Assembly (NCBI GenBank): GCA_002478045.1
Contig: DLLT01000016.1
Coordinates: 3,605-67,604 of the forward strand
Direction of reading: 5' to 3'
Source of the DNA: Porphyromonadaceae bacterium UBA7555
GTDB taxonomy: Bacteria > Bacteroidota > Bacteroidia > Bacteroidales > Muribaculaceae
Length of the DNA: 64,000 bases
Below, in pieces: positions 1 to 8,127 of this stretch. The notes below the pieces were generated by a model. That model was given only the letters and a program-made list of their open reading frames with translations. It made no database searches and was not told the origin of the DNA. Position numbers and translations under genes: made by a program. Each line of letters opens with the position of its first letter. Position 1 is the first letter of the stretch.

Positions 1-393
1 GTAGACAAGTACCACAAGTATTATTTTGCCGAGTCAATGAACGCCGTCCTCGGTCGATATCGCAAAGATATGGGCATAGGACATATACAGGAATTGCTGA
101 TGGGTCGCTCGCCCTTGGCCGTAGACAACGTTGTGTGCTTCGGTGAGACATCGGCGCTGCCGGTGCGCATCACTTACAGCGACTATGATAAAGTGTGCTC
201 CGGACCCTTGGCGCGTACCGTCGGCATAGATGCCGCCATTAAGAAAATGAAAGTACAAGCCGCCATTGAGTGGACTCCCTCGGCGGCGCGGTGCAACACC
301 TATTCGCAAGTGCGCTTCCGCCGTCCCGGCAACGGCTATCGCCGCATCACCATCGCCGAGGCTCAACAGATATTTAGGAACATAACGCTCTGA
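1..393 (+). CDS. DUF4292-like lipoprotein, 3' part only
   Basis: The reading frame is open from the first base, so the gene starts upstream and only its last 130 codons are visible. The visible part is soluble and beta-rich. The placement directly before an EnvC-type gene is the usual Bacteroidales order, where a DUF4292 (LolB/LppX-like fold) lipoprotein precedes the murein hydrolase activator. The identification rests mainly on this synteny and on the C-terminal pattern of short beta segments. The stop codon TGA lies one base before the next ATG, so the two genes are almost certainly co-transcribed and may be translationally coupled. Confidence 0.6.
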   Translation, partial: VDKYHKYYFAESMNAVLGRYRKDMGIGHIQELLMGRSPLAVDNVVCFGETSALPVRITYSDYDKVCSGPLARTVGIDAAIKKMKVQAAIEWTPSAARCNTYSQVRFRRPGNGYRRITIAEAQQIFRNITL

Positions 394-394
394 T

Positions 395-1780
395 ATGAAA
401 AAGCTTGCAGCCATAGTCATTGCCGTCATAGCCTGTGCCGCCGTTGGCACTGTCTGTGCCACGGATGCCTATGCCAAGAAGAAACGCAGGTCCAAGCCGC
501 GTACCACAGCCGTGGCCTCCAAGCCGCGCACGGCCTCGGATATCAAGCGCGAGCGGACAAATACAGCGCGCGAAATCACCGAAACACGCCGCAAAATCAA
601 CGACAATAAACGCGCGACACAACGGAGGCTTAACGAGCTCAATGACCTCAATTCGCGCATATTTACCCAGAACAGGCATATTTCGACACTGCAAGTCACG
701 GTGGACTCGCTCAATCGCGGTATCGCTTCGATGCAGGATTCGATACAAGCTATGGAAGCGGTTGTAGACTCGCTGCGCAGCGATGTGGCTGAGGCTCTGC
801 GTCAGCAGCGTGCTCGCCGTCGCCAGGCCAATAATCTGGCTTTTGTCTTTGCTTCCAAGGACTTCAATATGGCGGTACGCCGCATCGGATACCTCAAACA
901 GCTCAACCGTCATCGCGTAGCCAAAATTATGCGATTGCGCCAAGCCATAGCGCAGTTGGACAGCCGCCGCAACGATTTGAACAATATACGGGCACGCCGG
1001 ACCGATGCACTCAATCAGCTGAGCGTGGCGCGTAACGTCCTGGTGACGCAGCAAAACCAATCGCAACAGATGGTCAACGAGTTGCGCCGTCAAGGGTCGT
1101 CCTTGCAGAGCGTCCTTGCTCAGCGCCGCCGCCGTATGCAACAATTGGACCGCGAATTGGACCGTATTGTGGCAGAGGAACAGCGTCGCATAGCTCGCGA
1201 GCAAGAAGAGGCACGTCGCCGCGAACGTCAACGGCAGCAACGCGAGCGCGAGCGTCAACAGCAGCGTGACCGTCAACAACAAAATCATCCGGGACAGACT
1301 CGGCCGTCCAAGCCCACCGCACCCGAGCCGACCACAACCGAGACGGCGGCGGATGTGGCAACGCGCAAGTTGACAGGTAGTTTCGAGGCCAATAAGGGCC
1401 GTATGCCTTTCCCCGTATCGGGTAAATATACCATTACTGCAACCTTCGGAACGCAGACCTACGAGGGGTTGACCATCAGCAGTTCGGGTATAGAAATGCA
1501 CACCGCACCCGGAGCACGAGCCCGTGCCGTCTTTGCCGGAACGGTGCGCTCCATCAGCTATATGGCCGGGCTGAATATGGTGATTATCGTTTCTCATGGT
1601 AAGTACCTCACCATATACGGCGGCATCGGGAAGCTAAATGTCAAAAAAGGAGACCAAGTGGTTGCCGGGCAGGCCCTGGGTACACTGTTTACGGACAAGG
1701 TGGAGAACGAGACCAGGCTGCACTTTGAGGTACGTCTGGGCGCACGCAAACTTAATCCTTTGGAATGGGTCGCTCGATAA
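395..1780 (+). CDS. envC: EnvC-like murein hydrolase activator (degenerate M23/LytM)
   Basis: 461 residues. The N-terminus is a signal peptide (MKKLAAIVIAVIACAAVGTV, cleavage near AYA). Residues about 45-300 form long Arg/Gln-rich coiled coils, followed by a Pro-rich linker and a C-terminal LytM/peptidase M23 domain from about residue 335. In that domain the LHFEVR end motif and an HGKYLTIY segment remain, but the metal-binding HxxxD site is replaced by GIEMH. This fits an EnvC/NlpD-type activator of N-acetylmuramoyl amidases in the periplasm, used in septum splitting, rather than an active endopeptidase. It starts 1 base after the upstream stop and overlaps the next gene by 16 bases, so the three form one transcription unit. 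Confidence 0.88.
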   Translation: MKKLAAIVIAVIACAAVGTVCATDAYAKKKRRSKPRTTAVASKPRTASDIKRERTNTAREITETRRKINDNKRATQRRLNELNDLNSRIFTQNRHISTLQVTVDSLNRGIASMQDSIQAMEAVVDSLRSDVAEALRQQRARRRQANNLAFVFASKDFNMAVRRIGYLKQLNRHRVAKIMRLRQAIAQLDSRRNDLNNIRARRTDALNQLSVARNVLVTQQNQSQQMVNELRRQGSSLQSVLAQRRRRMQQLDRELDRIVAEEQRRIAREQEEARRRERQRQQRERERQQQRDRQQQNHPGQTRPSKPTAPEPTTTETAADVATRKLTGSFEANKGRMPFPVSGKYTITATFGTQTYEGLTISSSGIEMHTAPGARARAVFAGTVRSISYMAGLNMVIIVSHGKYLTIYGGIGKLNVKKGDQVVAGQALGTLFTDKVENETRLHFEVRLGARKLNPLEWVAR

Positions 1781-3201
1781 GCCGTATCCTCGGGTCGATA
1801 AGCCTGTTTTCGGGCATACGAGTGCTGAGCATCGTATGTTCGCTGGTGCGTAATAAGCTTTTTGCCGTGCTTGCCGGGCCGATAGGCCTGGGCCTGCTGA
1901 TGCTGTACAATACGACGCTGGACCTTATCTCGATAATCACGCGTATGTCCATAGACCAGAGCGCCGTGCGCGACGTTGCACGCGAGAGTTCGGCCTCGGC
2001 CGGCGATACCGCGGCAGTGGTGCGTCGCTGGAGCCTGTGGCTCGGATGCGGCGGCATGGCACTAATACTGTTGCTCTCGCCGCTGTTGAGCTACTGGATG
2101 TTTGGCACCACAGACAAGTGGTGGACCTTGGCCATACTGTCGCCGGTAGCGTTGTGCTCGTCTTACGGCGGCGCCGAGAATGCTTTGATGCAGGGTCTCG
2201 GGCGCCTTCGTCGCCTGGCCAAGAGCGGGGCGGTGGCGGCGGTAGTCTCCACTGCGGTGGCCGTGGCCCTTATATGGTGGTTGCGCGAGTTTTCGGTCAT
2301 CCCGGTGATACTTGCCGCCTCGATATGTATGGCCTTAGCGGCTCATTTCTATCGCGTACGCACGCCGCGCAGTGCCCTAGCCGCCCGCGAGATTATACGC
2401 CGCGGACGCGGATTTGTCAAGCTCGGGGCATTGATGACCCTGTCGGCGGTGGTAACGCAGCTGATGAATTACGTCTTTGTCCTATGGCTCAACCATACAG
2501 GGTCTACCGCCGACCTCGGACTTTATCAGGCGGGATATACGATCATCAATACCTATGTCGGTGTAGTACTTACCGGGGCATGGGTGGAGTACTATCCGCA
2601 CCTGTCGGCGGTGACGCACTCGCGGCATCGCACTTCGGTGCTCGTCGCGCATGAGTGCGAGCTGGCGTTGCGCATACTTGTGCCGGTGGTTATGGGTATG
2701 ATTGTGCTTGACGGGCTGATGGTGCGCATCTTGTATGCCGAGCGTTTTCTGGAGATGCTGCCGCTGGTTTCGATAGGTATCATCGGTGTGTTTTTCCGCG
2801 CGACGTCATGGTGTATGGCTTTTGTCATTTTGGCCAAGGGCGATGGTGCGGTCTATATACTCACCGAAAGCCTCAGTGCATTCTTAGGGCTGGCGCTCAA
2901 TGTCATGGGCTATTCGCTTTGGCGCTTCGAGGGCTTGGGCGTGTCCTACATCGTATGGTACGCATCGTATACGGTCATCACCTACGTGGTGTATGCGCGC
3001 CGCTATCGCCTTGTATGGCCGCGCCGACTGTGGCTGCTGCTGGCCTTGGTGACGGGATGCGCCGTGCTTACGCTTGTGCTCAAGAGCTTTGTGTCGCCGT
3101 GGGTGGCCGCCATCGTGCCCCTCGTTGCTACGGTGCCGGCTGTGCGTCCGCTTCTGCGCCCATGGCTCGGTGCCTTAGGACGCAGGCATAAGGCAGTGTA
3201 G
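1765..3201 (+). CDS. Wzx-like polysaccharide flippase (MATE/MVF superfamily)
   Basis: 478 residues, almost entirely hydrophobic helices (about 12-14), with the typical N-terminal pattern of oligosaccharide flippases (RILGSISLFSGIRVLSIVCS, then RNKLFAVLAGPIGLG). Such proteins move undecaprenyl-linked O-antigen or capsule repeat units across the inner membrane. The start ATG lies inside the end of envC in another frame (16-base overlap), which points to translational coupling. No glycosyltransferase cluster surrounds it, so it may serve a polysaccharide made elsewhere. A MATE efflux function cannot be ruled out, but the N-terminus fits the Wzx/PST group better. Confidence 0.85.
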   Translation: MGRSISRILGSISLFSGIRVLSIVCSLVRNKLFAVLAGPIGLGLLMLYNTTLDLISIITRMSIDQSAVRDVARESSASAGDTAAVVRRWSLWLGCGGMALILLLSPLLSYWMFGTTDKWWTLAILSPVALCSSYGGAENALMQGLGRLRRLAKSGAVAAVVSTAVAVALIWWLREFSVIPVILAASICMALAAHFYRVRTPRSALAAREIIRRGRGFVKLGALMTLSAVVTQLMNYVFVLWLNHTGSTADLGLYQAGYTIINTYVGVVLTGAWVEYYPHLSAVTHSRHRTSVLVAHECELALRILVPVVMGMIVLDGLMVRILYAERFLEMLPLVSIGIIGVFFRATSWCMAFVILAKGDGAVYILTESLSAFLGLALNVMGYSLWRFEGLGVSYIVWYASYTVITYVVYARRYRLVWPRRLWLLLALVTGCAVLTLVLKSFVSPWVAAIVPLVATVPAVRPLLRPWLGALGRRHKAV

Positions 3202-3210
3202 GTCAGTGCC

Positions 3211-3280
3211 GTAACAGCCAAATAGCTATTACGACTATAACAGCTATGATAGCTATAATAGCCATTACTGCCAATATAGC
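3211..3280. repeat. Degenerate 9-bp tandem repeat, TATAATAGC family, copy A
   Basis: About eight consecutive units of 8-9 bp, most ending in AGC or a close variant (TATAACAGC, TATGATAGC, TATAATAGC, CAATATAGC). It sits between the convergent flippase and penicillin-binding protein genes. Two more copies of the same kind lie at 34601-34677 and 54615-54676, both also between convergent genes. Confidence 0.75.
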
Positions 3281-3305
3281 GTCAATTCATTCGCAATCAA
3301 ACGAA

Positions 3306-3349
3306 AAGCGGAGGCGCATCGGCTCGAGATAGCCGATGCGCCTCCGCTT
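3306..3349. terminator. Bidirectional terminator-like hairpin, 19-bp perfect stem
   Basis: Arms 3306-3324 and 3331-3349 are perfectly complementary around a 6-base loop. A T-rich stretch follows on the minus strand (TTTTCGTTTG). It separates the convergent flippase (+) and penicillin-binding protein (-) genes and ends 20 bases past the latter's stop codon. Confidence 0.8.
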
Positions 3350-3369
3350 ATGCCGTGATACTGTGTAGC

Positions 3370-5772
3370 TTAGTCGAAGACGTCGCCGACTGTAGCTTCC
3401 TCGGTTTCGGGTTCGGGGCCTTCGTAGCCATCGCATAGGCTGATGCCGGGCGGGAATGCGAATGACGTGCTTTGGCTGTACGGCAAAGTCCTGTCATCGT
3501 AGACTTTGCGCATATAGCGGCCGTAGATAGGCAGAGCCATTTCGGCGCCTTGGCCGTCGGCCATGCTGTTGAAGTGTATGTATCGTTCGTCACCGCCGAC
3601 CCATACGCCGGACACCAGCTCGGGCGTGAAGCCCATAAACCAGCCGTCGGCGTTGAAGTTGGTGGTACCGGTCTTGCCGCCGATTTGGGCTGTCAGCGCG
3701 TATGGGGCGCGGCGCAGGCGGTTGCCGGTGCCGGAGTCGACAACGTTGAGCAGTATGGACAATATGCGGTAATATGCCGTTTCGCTGATGACTTCGGTCT
3801 GGTTGGGCGAGAATTGGGCCAGGACGTTGCCGTTGTTGTCGGTGATGGCGGTGACGTATATGGGGTCTACGCGCATGCCCTTATTGGCAAAGGCGCTATA
3901 TGCGGCCACCATCTCGCGTACGGAGACTTCGCAGGGGCCGAGGGCCAGAGACATCACCGAGGGCAATTTGTTGGTAATGCCGAGGTTGTGCATCAGGTTG
4001 ACCAGTCGCGAAGGGCCGACTTCGTTGATTAGGCGTGCCGAAATCCAGTTGTTTGAATTGGTCAAGGCCCAGCGTAGATCCACCATTTCGCCGATGCGCG
4101 CGTGTCCGGAATTTCGCGGCGACCAGACGTTGCCGGCGGCATCGGTATAGGTGGGTTGTGCGTTGAGGAATGTGCTGCACGGCGAGAATCCGCTTTCCAT
4201 AGCCAGGGTGTATAGGAACGGCTTGATGGTCGAGCCTATCTGTCGGCGGCCTATGGACACCATATCGTATTGGAAGAAGCGGAAGTCGGGTCCGCCGACG
4301 TATGCCTTGACGTGTCCGTTGCGCGGGTCCATGGACATAAATCCGTTGCGCAGGAATGACTTGACGTATAATATCGAGTCGCGCGGGGTCATAGTCTTTT
4401 CGACGGGTCCGTCGTAGGAGAATAGTGTCATTTCCACCGGGGTGTTGAACTGGCGCGTGATTTCGTCGTCGGAGAGTCCGGCGACTTTGGCTACGCGGTA
4501 TCGCTCGCTTTGGCGTATGGCATTGCGTATGAGCTTTTCGCGTCCGGCGGCGCTGAGTTCGTTGGGATTAGTCGAGTATGGCATTCCGCGTTTTTCGCGG
4601 TCGAAGCGGCGTTGCAGGTTGGACATGTGCTCGTGTACGGCCTCCTCGGCGTAGCGCTGCATACGCGAGTCAATGGTGGTGTAGATGCGCAGGCCATCTG
4701 AGTAGATGTCATAGTACGAGCCGTCAGCCTTGGGGTTCTTGGCTATCCATCCGTACAGTGGGTTGGTCTCCCATGCTATGGAGTCGTCAACGAAGCGCTG
4801 CTGATCCCAGGAGGGGTAATTGGAGCGTTCGGGCTTTTTGGCGGTGAGGTTGCGGCGCAGTTCTTCGCGGAAGTAGGGCGCGATGCCGTCGTTGTGGTCC
4901 ATGCGGTGGAAGTCGAGGCCCAGCGGCAGGCTGCTGAGCGAGTCGCGTTTGGCTTCGCTTATCAGGCCGGCTTTCTGCATTTGTTCGAAGACGGTGTTGC
5001 GGCGTTTGAGGGCGCGTTCGGGGTGGCGTACGGGGTTGTAGTATGTCGGGTTTTTGACCATACCCACCAGCAGAGCCGATTCCTGAATGTTGAGGTTGCG
5101 TGCCTCCTTATTGAAGTATACTTGAGCGGCCGATTTGATGCCCACGGCGTTGTACAGAAAGTCGAATTGGTTGAGGTACATCTTGACAATTTCTTCCTTG
5201 GAGTAGTAGCGCTCAAGTTTGATGGCTATCATCCACTCGATGGGCTTTTGCATGGCGCGTTCGAAGATGCCGTCGCTCGGCGGAGTGTACAGCAGCTTGG
5301 CCAGCTGTTGGGTGATGGTGGATCCGCCGCCCGAGCTTTTGTCGCGTAGTATGACTGTCTTGACGATGGCGCGGAACAGGGCGCGGAAGTCAATGCCGGA
5401 GTGTTCTTCGAAGCGTGCGTCTTCGGTGGCTACCAGGGCGTCCACTACGTGCTGCGAAATTTCGTCATAGTCGGCGTAGACGCGGTTGCCGGTGCTGCGG
5501 AAGTAGCGGCCCATTTCGACGCCATCGGCACTGTACACTACTGAGGCAAAGCGGTCTTTAGGGTTCTTGAGCTCTTCGACAGGCGGCATATAGCCGATGA
5601 TGCCGTTGTATATCAAGATGAAAAACAGCAGGCCGGTGGCTGCAAGGCTGCCGAAGACTATCCACATACGGCGGACAATGAGGCGATTGCGCTCGTCGCG
5701 GCTCAGTGGAGCGCCGTCGTCTTGCTTGCGGCGGCTGTCTTGTGCATTATTGTCGGGTGTGATGATGCTCAT
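3370..5772 (-). CDS. mrcA: Class A penicillin-binding protein (PBP1A): transglycosylase/transpeptidase
   Basis: 800 residues from the chosen start. A short cytoplasmic tail is followed by one membrane anchor (about 35-56). The GT51 glycosyltransferase domain has the catalytic motif EDARFEEHSG (Glu117) and GGGSTITQQ (148-156). The transpeptidase domain has SxxK at Ser514-Lys517 (GSTIK), SNN at 573-575 and KTG at 700-702. All active-site residues are present, so it should both polymerise glycan strands and cross-link peptides. An ATG 30 bases upstream is in frame, but it would leave a leader of only a few bases after the consensus promoter at 5816-5846, so the ATG at 5772 is preferred. Confidence 0.95.
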   Translation of the reverse strand: MSIITPDNNAQDSRRKQDDGAPLSRDERNRLIVRRMWIVFGSLAATGLLFFILIYNGIIGYMPPVEELKNPKDRFASVVYSADGVEMGRYFRSTGNRVYADYDEISQHVVDALVATEDARFEEHSGIDFRALFRAIVKTVILRDKSSGGGSTITQQLAKLLYTPPSDGIFERAMQKPIEWMIAIKLERYYSKEEIVKMYLNQFDFLYNAVGIKSAAQVYFNKEARNLNIQESALLVGMVKNPTYYNPVRHPERALKRRNTVFEQMQKAGLISEAKRDSLSSLPLGLDFHRMDHNDGIAPYFREELRRNLTAKKPERSNYPSWDQQRFVDDSIAWETNPLYGWIAKNPKADGSYYDIYSDGLRIYTTIDSRMQRYAEEAVHEHMSNLQRRFDREKRGMPYSTNPNELSAAGREKLIRNAIRQSERYRVAKVAGLSDDEITRQFNTPVEMTLFSYDGPVEKTMTPRDSILYVKSFLRNGFMSMDPRNGHVKAYVGGPDFRFFQYDMVSIGRRQIGSTIKPFLYTLAMESGFSPCSTFLNAQPTYTDAAGNVWSPRNSGHARIGEMVDLRWALTNSNNWISARLINEVGPSRLVNLMHNLGITNKLPSVMSLALGPCEVSVREMVAAYSAFANKGMRVDPIYVTAITDNNGNVLAQFSPNQTEVISETAYYRILSILLNVVDSGTGNRLRRAPYALTAQIGGKTGTTNFNADGWFMGFTPELVSGVWVGGDERYIHFNSMADGQGAEMALPIYGRYMRKVYDDRTLPYSQSTSFAFPPGISLCDGYEGPEPETEEATVGDVFD

Positions 5773-5815
5773 GCATGTAAAGTCGTAAAGGTGACGGCGC
5801 AACGCGCCTTGTGTG

Positions 5816-5846
5816 CAAAATTACAAATAATAACGGTTACGGCAAA
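5816..5846 (-). promoter_or_regulatory. Bacteroidetes-type promoter for the PBP1A gene
   Basis: On the minus strand TTTG (5843-5846), 19 bases, then TAATTTTG (5816-5823). This is a full match to the Bacteroidetes consensus. The expected start point lies about 35 bases before the ATG at 5772. Confidence 0.8.
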
Positions 5847-5874
5847 ATGAGCCGTAGCTTTCCGGTTTTTTTAC

Positions 5875-5911
5875 GTAAAAAATACGTCCCGGCATCGTGT
5901 CGGCCGGGACG
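5875..5911 (-). terminator. Rho-independent terminator of the outer membrane protein gene
   Basis: Nine-base arms 5885-5893 and 5903-5911 (CGTCCCGGC/GCCGGGACG) are followed on the minus strand by TATTTTTTAC. It lies about 85 bases past the stop of the gene at 5994-6710. Confidence 0.8.
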
Positions 5912-5993
5912 TGGTGTCGTGCAAAGCATCGGAGGCGTGCGTCATCAGGCACGCGCTATGCTCGGTGGCGGCATCAATAGGATCGCGTGAGTG

Positions 5994-6710
5994 TCAAAAT
6001 GCGCGGAAATTGAGCTTGAGAGCCAGGGTGGGGTACACCTTGAGGGCATCTGCAATCTTATTGAAGGTGTTGTCGTCCTCGACTGCGGCATCGTCAATTT
6101 CGTCGTAATCGGTGTACAGCTTGGGCTTGCCCTGGAACTGGACGCCGAGATCAATGGCGAAGTTGACTATCTTGCCGGGAATTGCGCGACCCCAACCGAT
6201 GCCGACGTAGGGGCGGAAGCTCTTGACTTTCAGGCCGCCGGAGATATTGCCCTGCGGATCGACGGGAATCTTGTAGTCGCCGATGACAGCGCCGCCGTTT
6301 TGGGCGACAATGGCTGACAATTCGGGAGCTTGGCCGGTGATTTTGAGCAATTCGCTACCGCCGAAGTATGCGCCCGCTGCTACGTAGAAGGGTACTTTGG
6401 GCACGGGGTAGACGTTGAAAATGACTTGACCTTGAACGCGGCCGAGGTCGCCTTTGAGGCTTACGGAGCCGGTGCGACTGACGGATGCGACGCTGTAAGC
6501 GTAATCGGCATTGGCATTGAAGGTGATGCCCGGCATATATGATACGCCGGCGCGGAGATTGACAAATCCGGTGATGGGTGTGGCCAATTCCACAGACACG
6601 CCGTGGGTGCCTACGGCGGCGCCTATGCCGAGGTGATTGAATACATTGGGGGCGGCTTGCGCTGCCGTCATTGCGGCACAAAGCAGGATGGCGGTGAAAA
6701 GTTTTTTCAT
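5994..6710 (-). CDS. Outer membrane beta-barrel protein, function unknown
   Basis: 238 residues from the MKKLFTAILLCAAMTAAQAA start, a clear signal peptide cut after AQA. The mature part is made of alternating beta segments with Gly/Tyr-rich turns (LRAGVSYMPGITFNA, FRPYVGIGWGRAIPG) and ends in a terminal aromatic (FRAF), as in small outer membrane barrels. The open frame extends further upstream, but that part is not protein-like and would run through the promoter at 6786-6817, so the start at 6710 is chosen. It has its own promoter and terminator and so is probably transcribed alone. Confidence 0.82.
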   Translation of the reverse strand: MKKLFTAILLCAAMTAAQAAPNVFNHLGIGAAVGTHGVSVELATPITGFVNLRAGVSYMPGITFNANADYAYSVASVSRTGSVSLKGDLGRVQGQVIFNVYPVPKVPFYVAAGAYFGGSELLKITGQAPELSAIVAQNGGAVIGDYKIPVDPQGNISGGLKVKSFRPYVGIGWGRAIPGKIVNFAIDLGVQFQGKPKLYTDYDEIDDAAVEDDNTFNKIADALKVYPTLALKLNFRAF

Positions 6711-6785
6711 ATTCGGATAGCTTTTGGTTCGGATATAATTTTCTTTGATTAGGACGCTGTCATACAAAATGCCTGTATCCGAATG

Positions 6786-6817
6786 CAAAGGTAGCGCGCT
6801 TTGCCGGTTATTCCAAA
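6786..6817 (-). promoter_or_regulatory. Promoter of the outer membrane protein gene
   Basis: Minus strand TTTG (6814-6817), 20 bases, TACCTTTG (6786-6793). The leader to the ATG at 6710 is about 70 bases. Confidence 0.75.
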
Positions 6818-6867
6818 TCGAAGCGGCAATTTGTACCACTCTTGTCCTATTGGGGCATACGAATGTC

Positions 6868-7836
6868 TTATTTGGCAAAGCGTCTGAGCAGTCGTGCGGC
6901 GGCACGTCCAGTGCGGCTATGCCACAGCGGTATCAAGGCGCGATTGCGTTGTTGCAGGTTGTGAATCTCGCCGTAGGGTGATATGCGGCGCTCGGGGTGG
7001 TCGGCGATGGCATTGAGGAATTCGGCCAGACGCGTGTCCAGGCAAGCCACGGTGTCAGCGACGTGCGAAGGGGCGCGCAGCATAGCCAGGTATGCCGCCG
7101 GGTCGTTGTCCAGACGCCTGAGCTCGGCGATGAGGCTGTCAAGTGTCGCGTAATCGTTGATGCAGACAAATGCCTCGGGATTGAAGTCGTGCTTGGCCGC
7201 ATCCGCACCCCAGTAGATAGGCACAGTGGCGGCGGCCAGCGGCTCGAGCAACTTCTCGGTGACGTAGCCCGGCATGGTCGAATTTTCGAGCGCGAGATTA
7301 AATTTGTAGCCGCCGATAAAGGCGATTTTGTCTGCCACCCGCCCTCCGACATTATTGCGAAAAGCGCCGCCGTAGGCCAGAGGTCGGTAAGCCTCGACGA
7401 CATCGACAATTTCGAGCCGATGAGGATGACAATTAGACGCATTGCTCATCACCAGCGAGCAAAAACCGCGATTCAATGCCTCAACGTCTGATAAAGACGG
7501 CGGACATGCCGCCTGGTCGCATTCGTATAGCATATACAGCGGATAGCGCAAATTGCGGCCGCCGCAGTCGCACTCGTAAAACGATAGGGCATAATCGCAC
7601 TCGTTGAAATCCGGGAAATCATTTTCGCCCGTAAAATACACCTTCAGGCAGTCGTAGCTCAGATGTTCGCATCCCGGACCGCGCGAGTAGAACAGTATAT
7701 CCGGCACATCGTCCCCGCTCGGCTCCAGCACCGTCACCTGCCGTTGCGATGCCAGTGCCCGCACAAAGCGGTTATCCCGCCAATCAAACGAAGGCCAGAA
7801 ATCCACAAATTTCACTGTCACCGCCCTATTTCCCAT
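6868..7836 (-). CDS. GT10-family alpha-1,3/4-fucosyltransferase-like glycosyltransferase
   Basis: 322 residues. The C-terminal half carries the GT10 signature: FIGGYKFNLALENS, then GYVTEKLLEPLAAATVPIYW and a FNPEAFVCIND segment; the donor-binding Lys and the Glu residues of the motif are all present. The family moves fucose from GDP-fucose to GlcNAc of LPS or surface glycans, for example Lewis-type structures in Helicobacter and Bacteroides. No signal peptide, so it acts in the cytoplasm or at the inner membrane face. It stands alone, with its own promoter at 7905-7935, and no GDP-fucose synthesis genes are nearby. The exact acceptor and linkage cannot be read from the sequence. Confidence 0.88.
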   Translation of the reverse strand: MGNRAVTVKFVDFWPSFDWRDNRFVRALASQRQVTVLEPSGDDVPDILFYSRGPGCEHLSYDCLKVYFTGENDFPDFNECDYALSFYECDCGGRNLRYPLYMLYECDQAACPPSLSDVEALNRGFCSLVMSNASNCHPHRLEIVDVVEAYRPLAYGGAFRNNVGGRVADKIAFIGGYKFNLALENSTMPGYVTEKLLEPLAAATVPIYWGADAAKHDFNPEAFVCINDYATLDSLIAELRRLDNDPAAYLAMLRAPSHVADTVACLDTRLAEFLNAIADHPERRISPYGEIHNLQQRNRALIPLWHSRTGRAAARLLRRFAK

Positions 7837-7904
7837 ATTCGGCTGTCGTTTTGCGTAATGTTTTAATGCTTAATATTATCTGTTAGGACTGTTCGTTCTT
7901 CCTG

Positions 7905-7935
7905 CAAAGTTACCCATATCTCCCGACATCCGCAA
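7905..7935 (-). promoter_or_regulatory. Promoter of the GT10 gene
   Basis: Minus strand TTG (7933-7935), 20 bases, TAACTTTG (7905-7912); about 65 bases of leader before the ATG at 7836. Confidence 0.65.
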
Positions 7936-8060
7936 TAGTCTGCCCTCACCCGTGCCCGTCCATTTTCTCTGAACACCCTCGAGAATTTGCCCTTATGCAT
8001 CCAAATTGTCCGAATATCGCAGTCGGAAGAAAATGTCAAGTTGCGAGGTTTGACGTGGTT

Positions 8061-8092
8061 GGGCGGTATGTCGCGAATAATGCGTAACTTTG
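8061..8092 (+). repeat. Left copy of a perfect 32-bp direct repeat carrying a promoter -7 box
   Basis: Bases 8061-8092 and 9191-9222 are identical over 32 bp (GGGCGGTATG ... GTAACTTTG). The repeat ends in the TAACTTTG box (8085-8092) placed upstream of rhuM. The two copies bracket the rhuM gene, 1130 bp apart. Confidence 0.9.
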
Positions 8093-8127
8093 CAGATGTC
8101 AGGATGACGCAGATATAAACAAAAGTT

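Noticed and set aside
395..1780. An active M23 endopeptidase
   Set aside because: The HxxxD half of the metal site is replaced, so the EnvC-type activator role is more likely.
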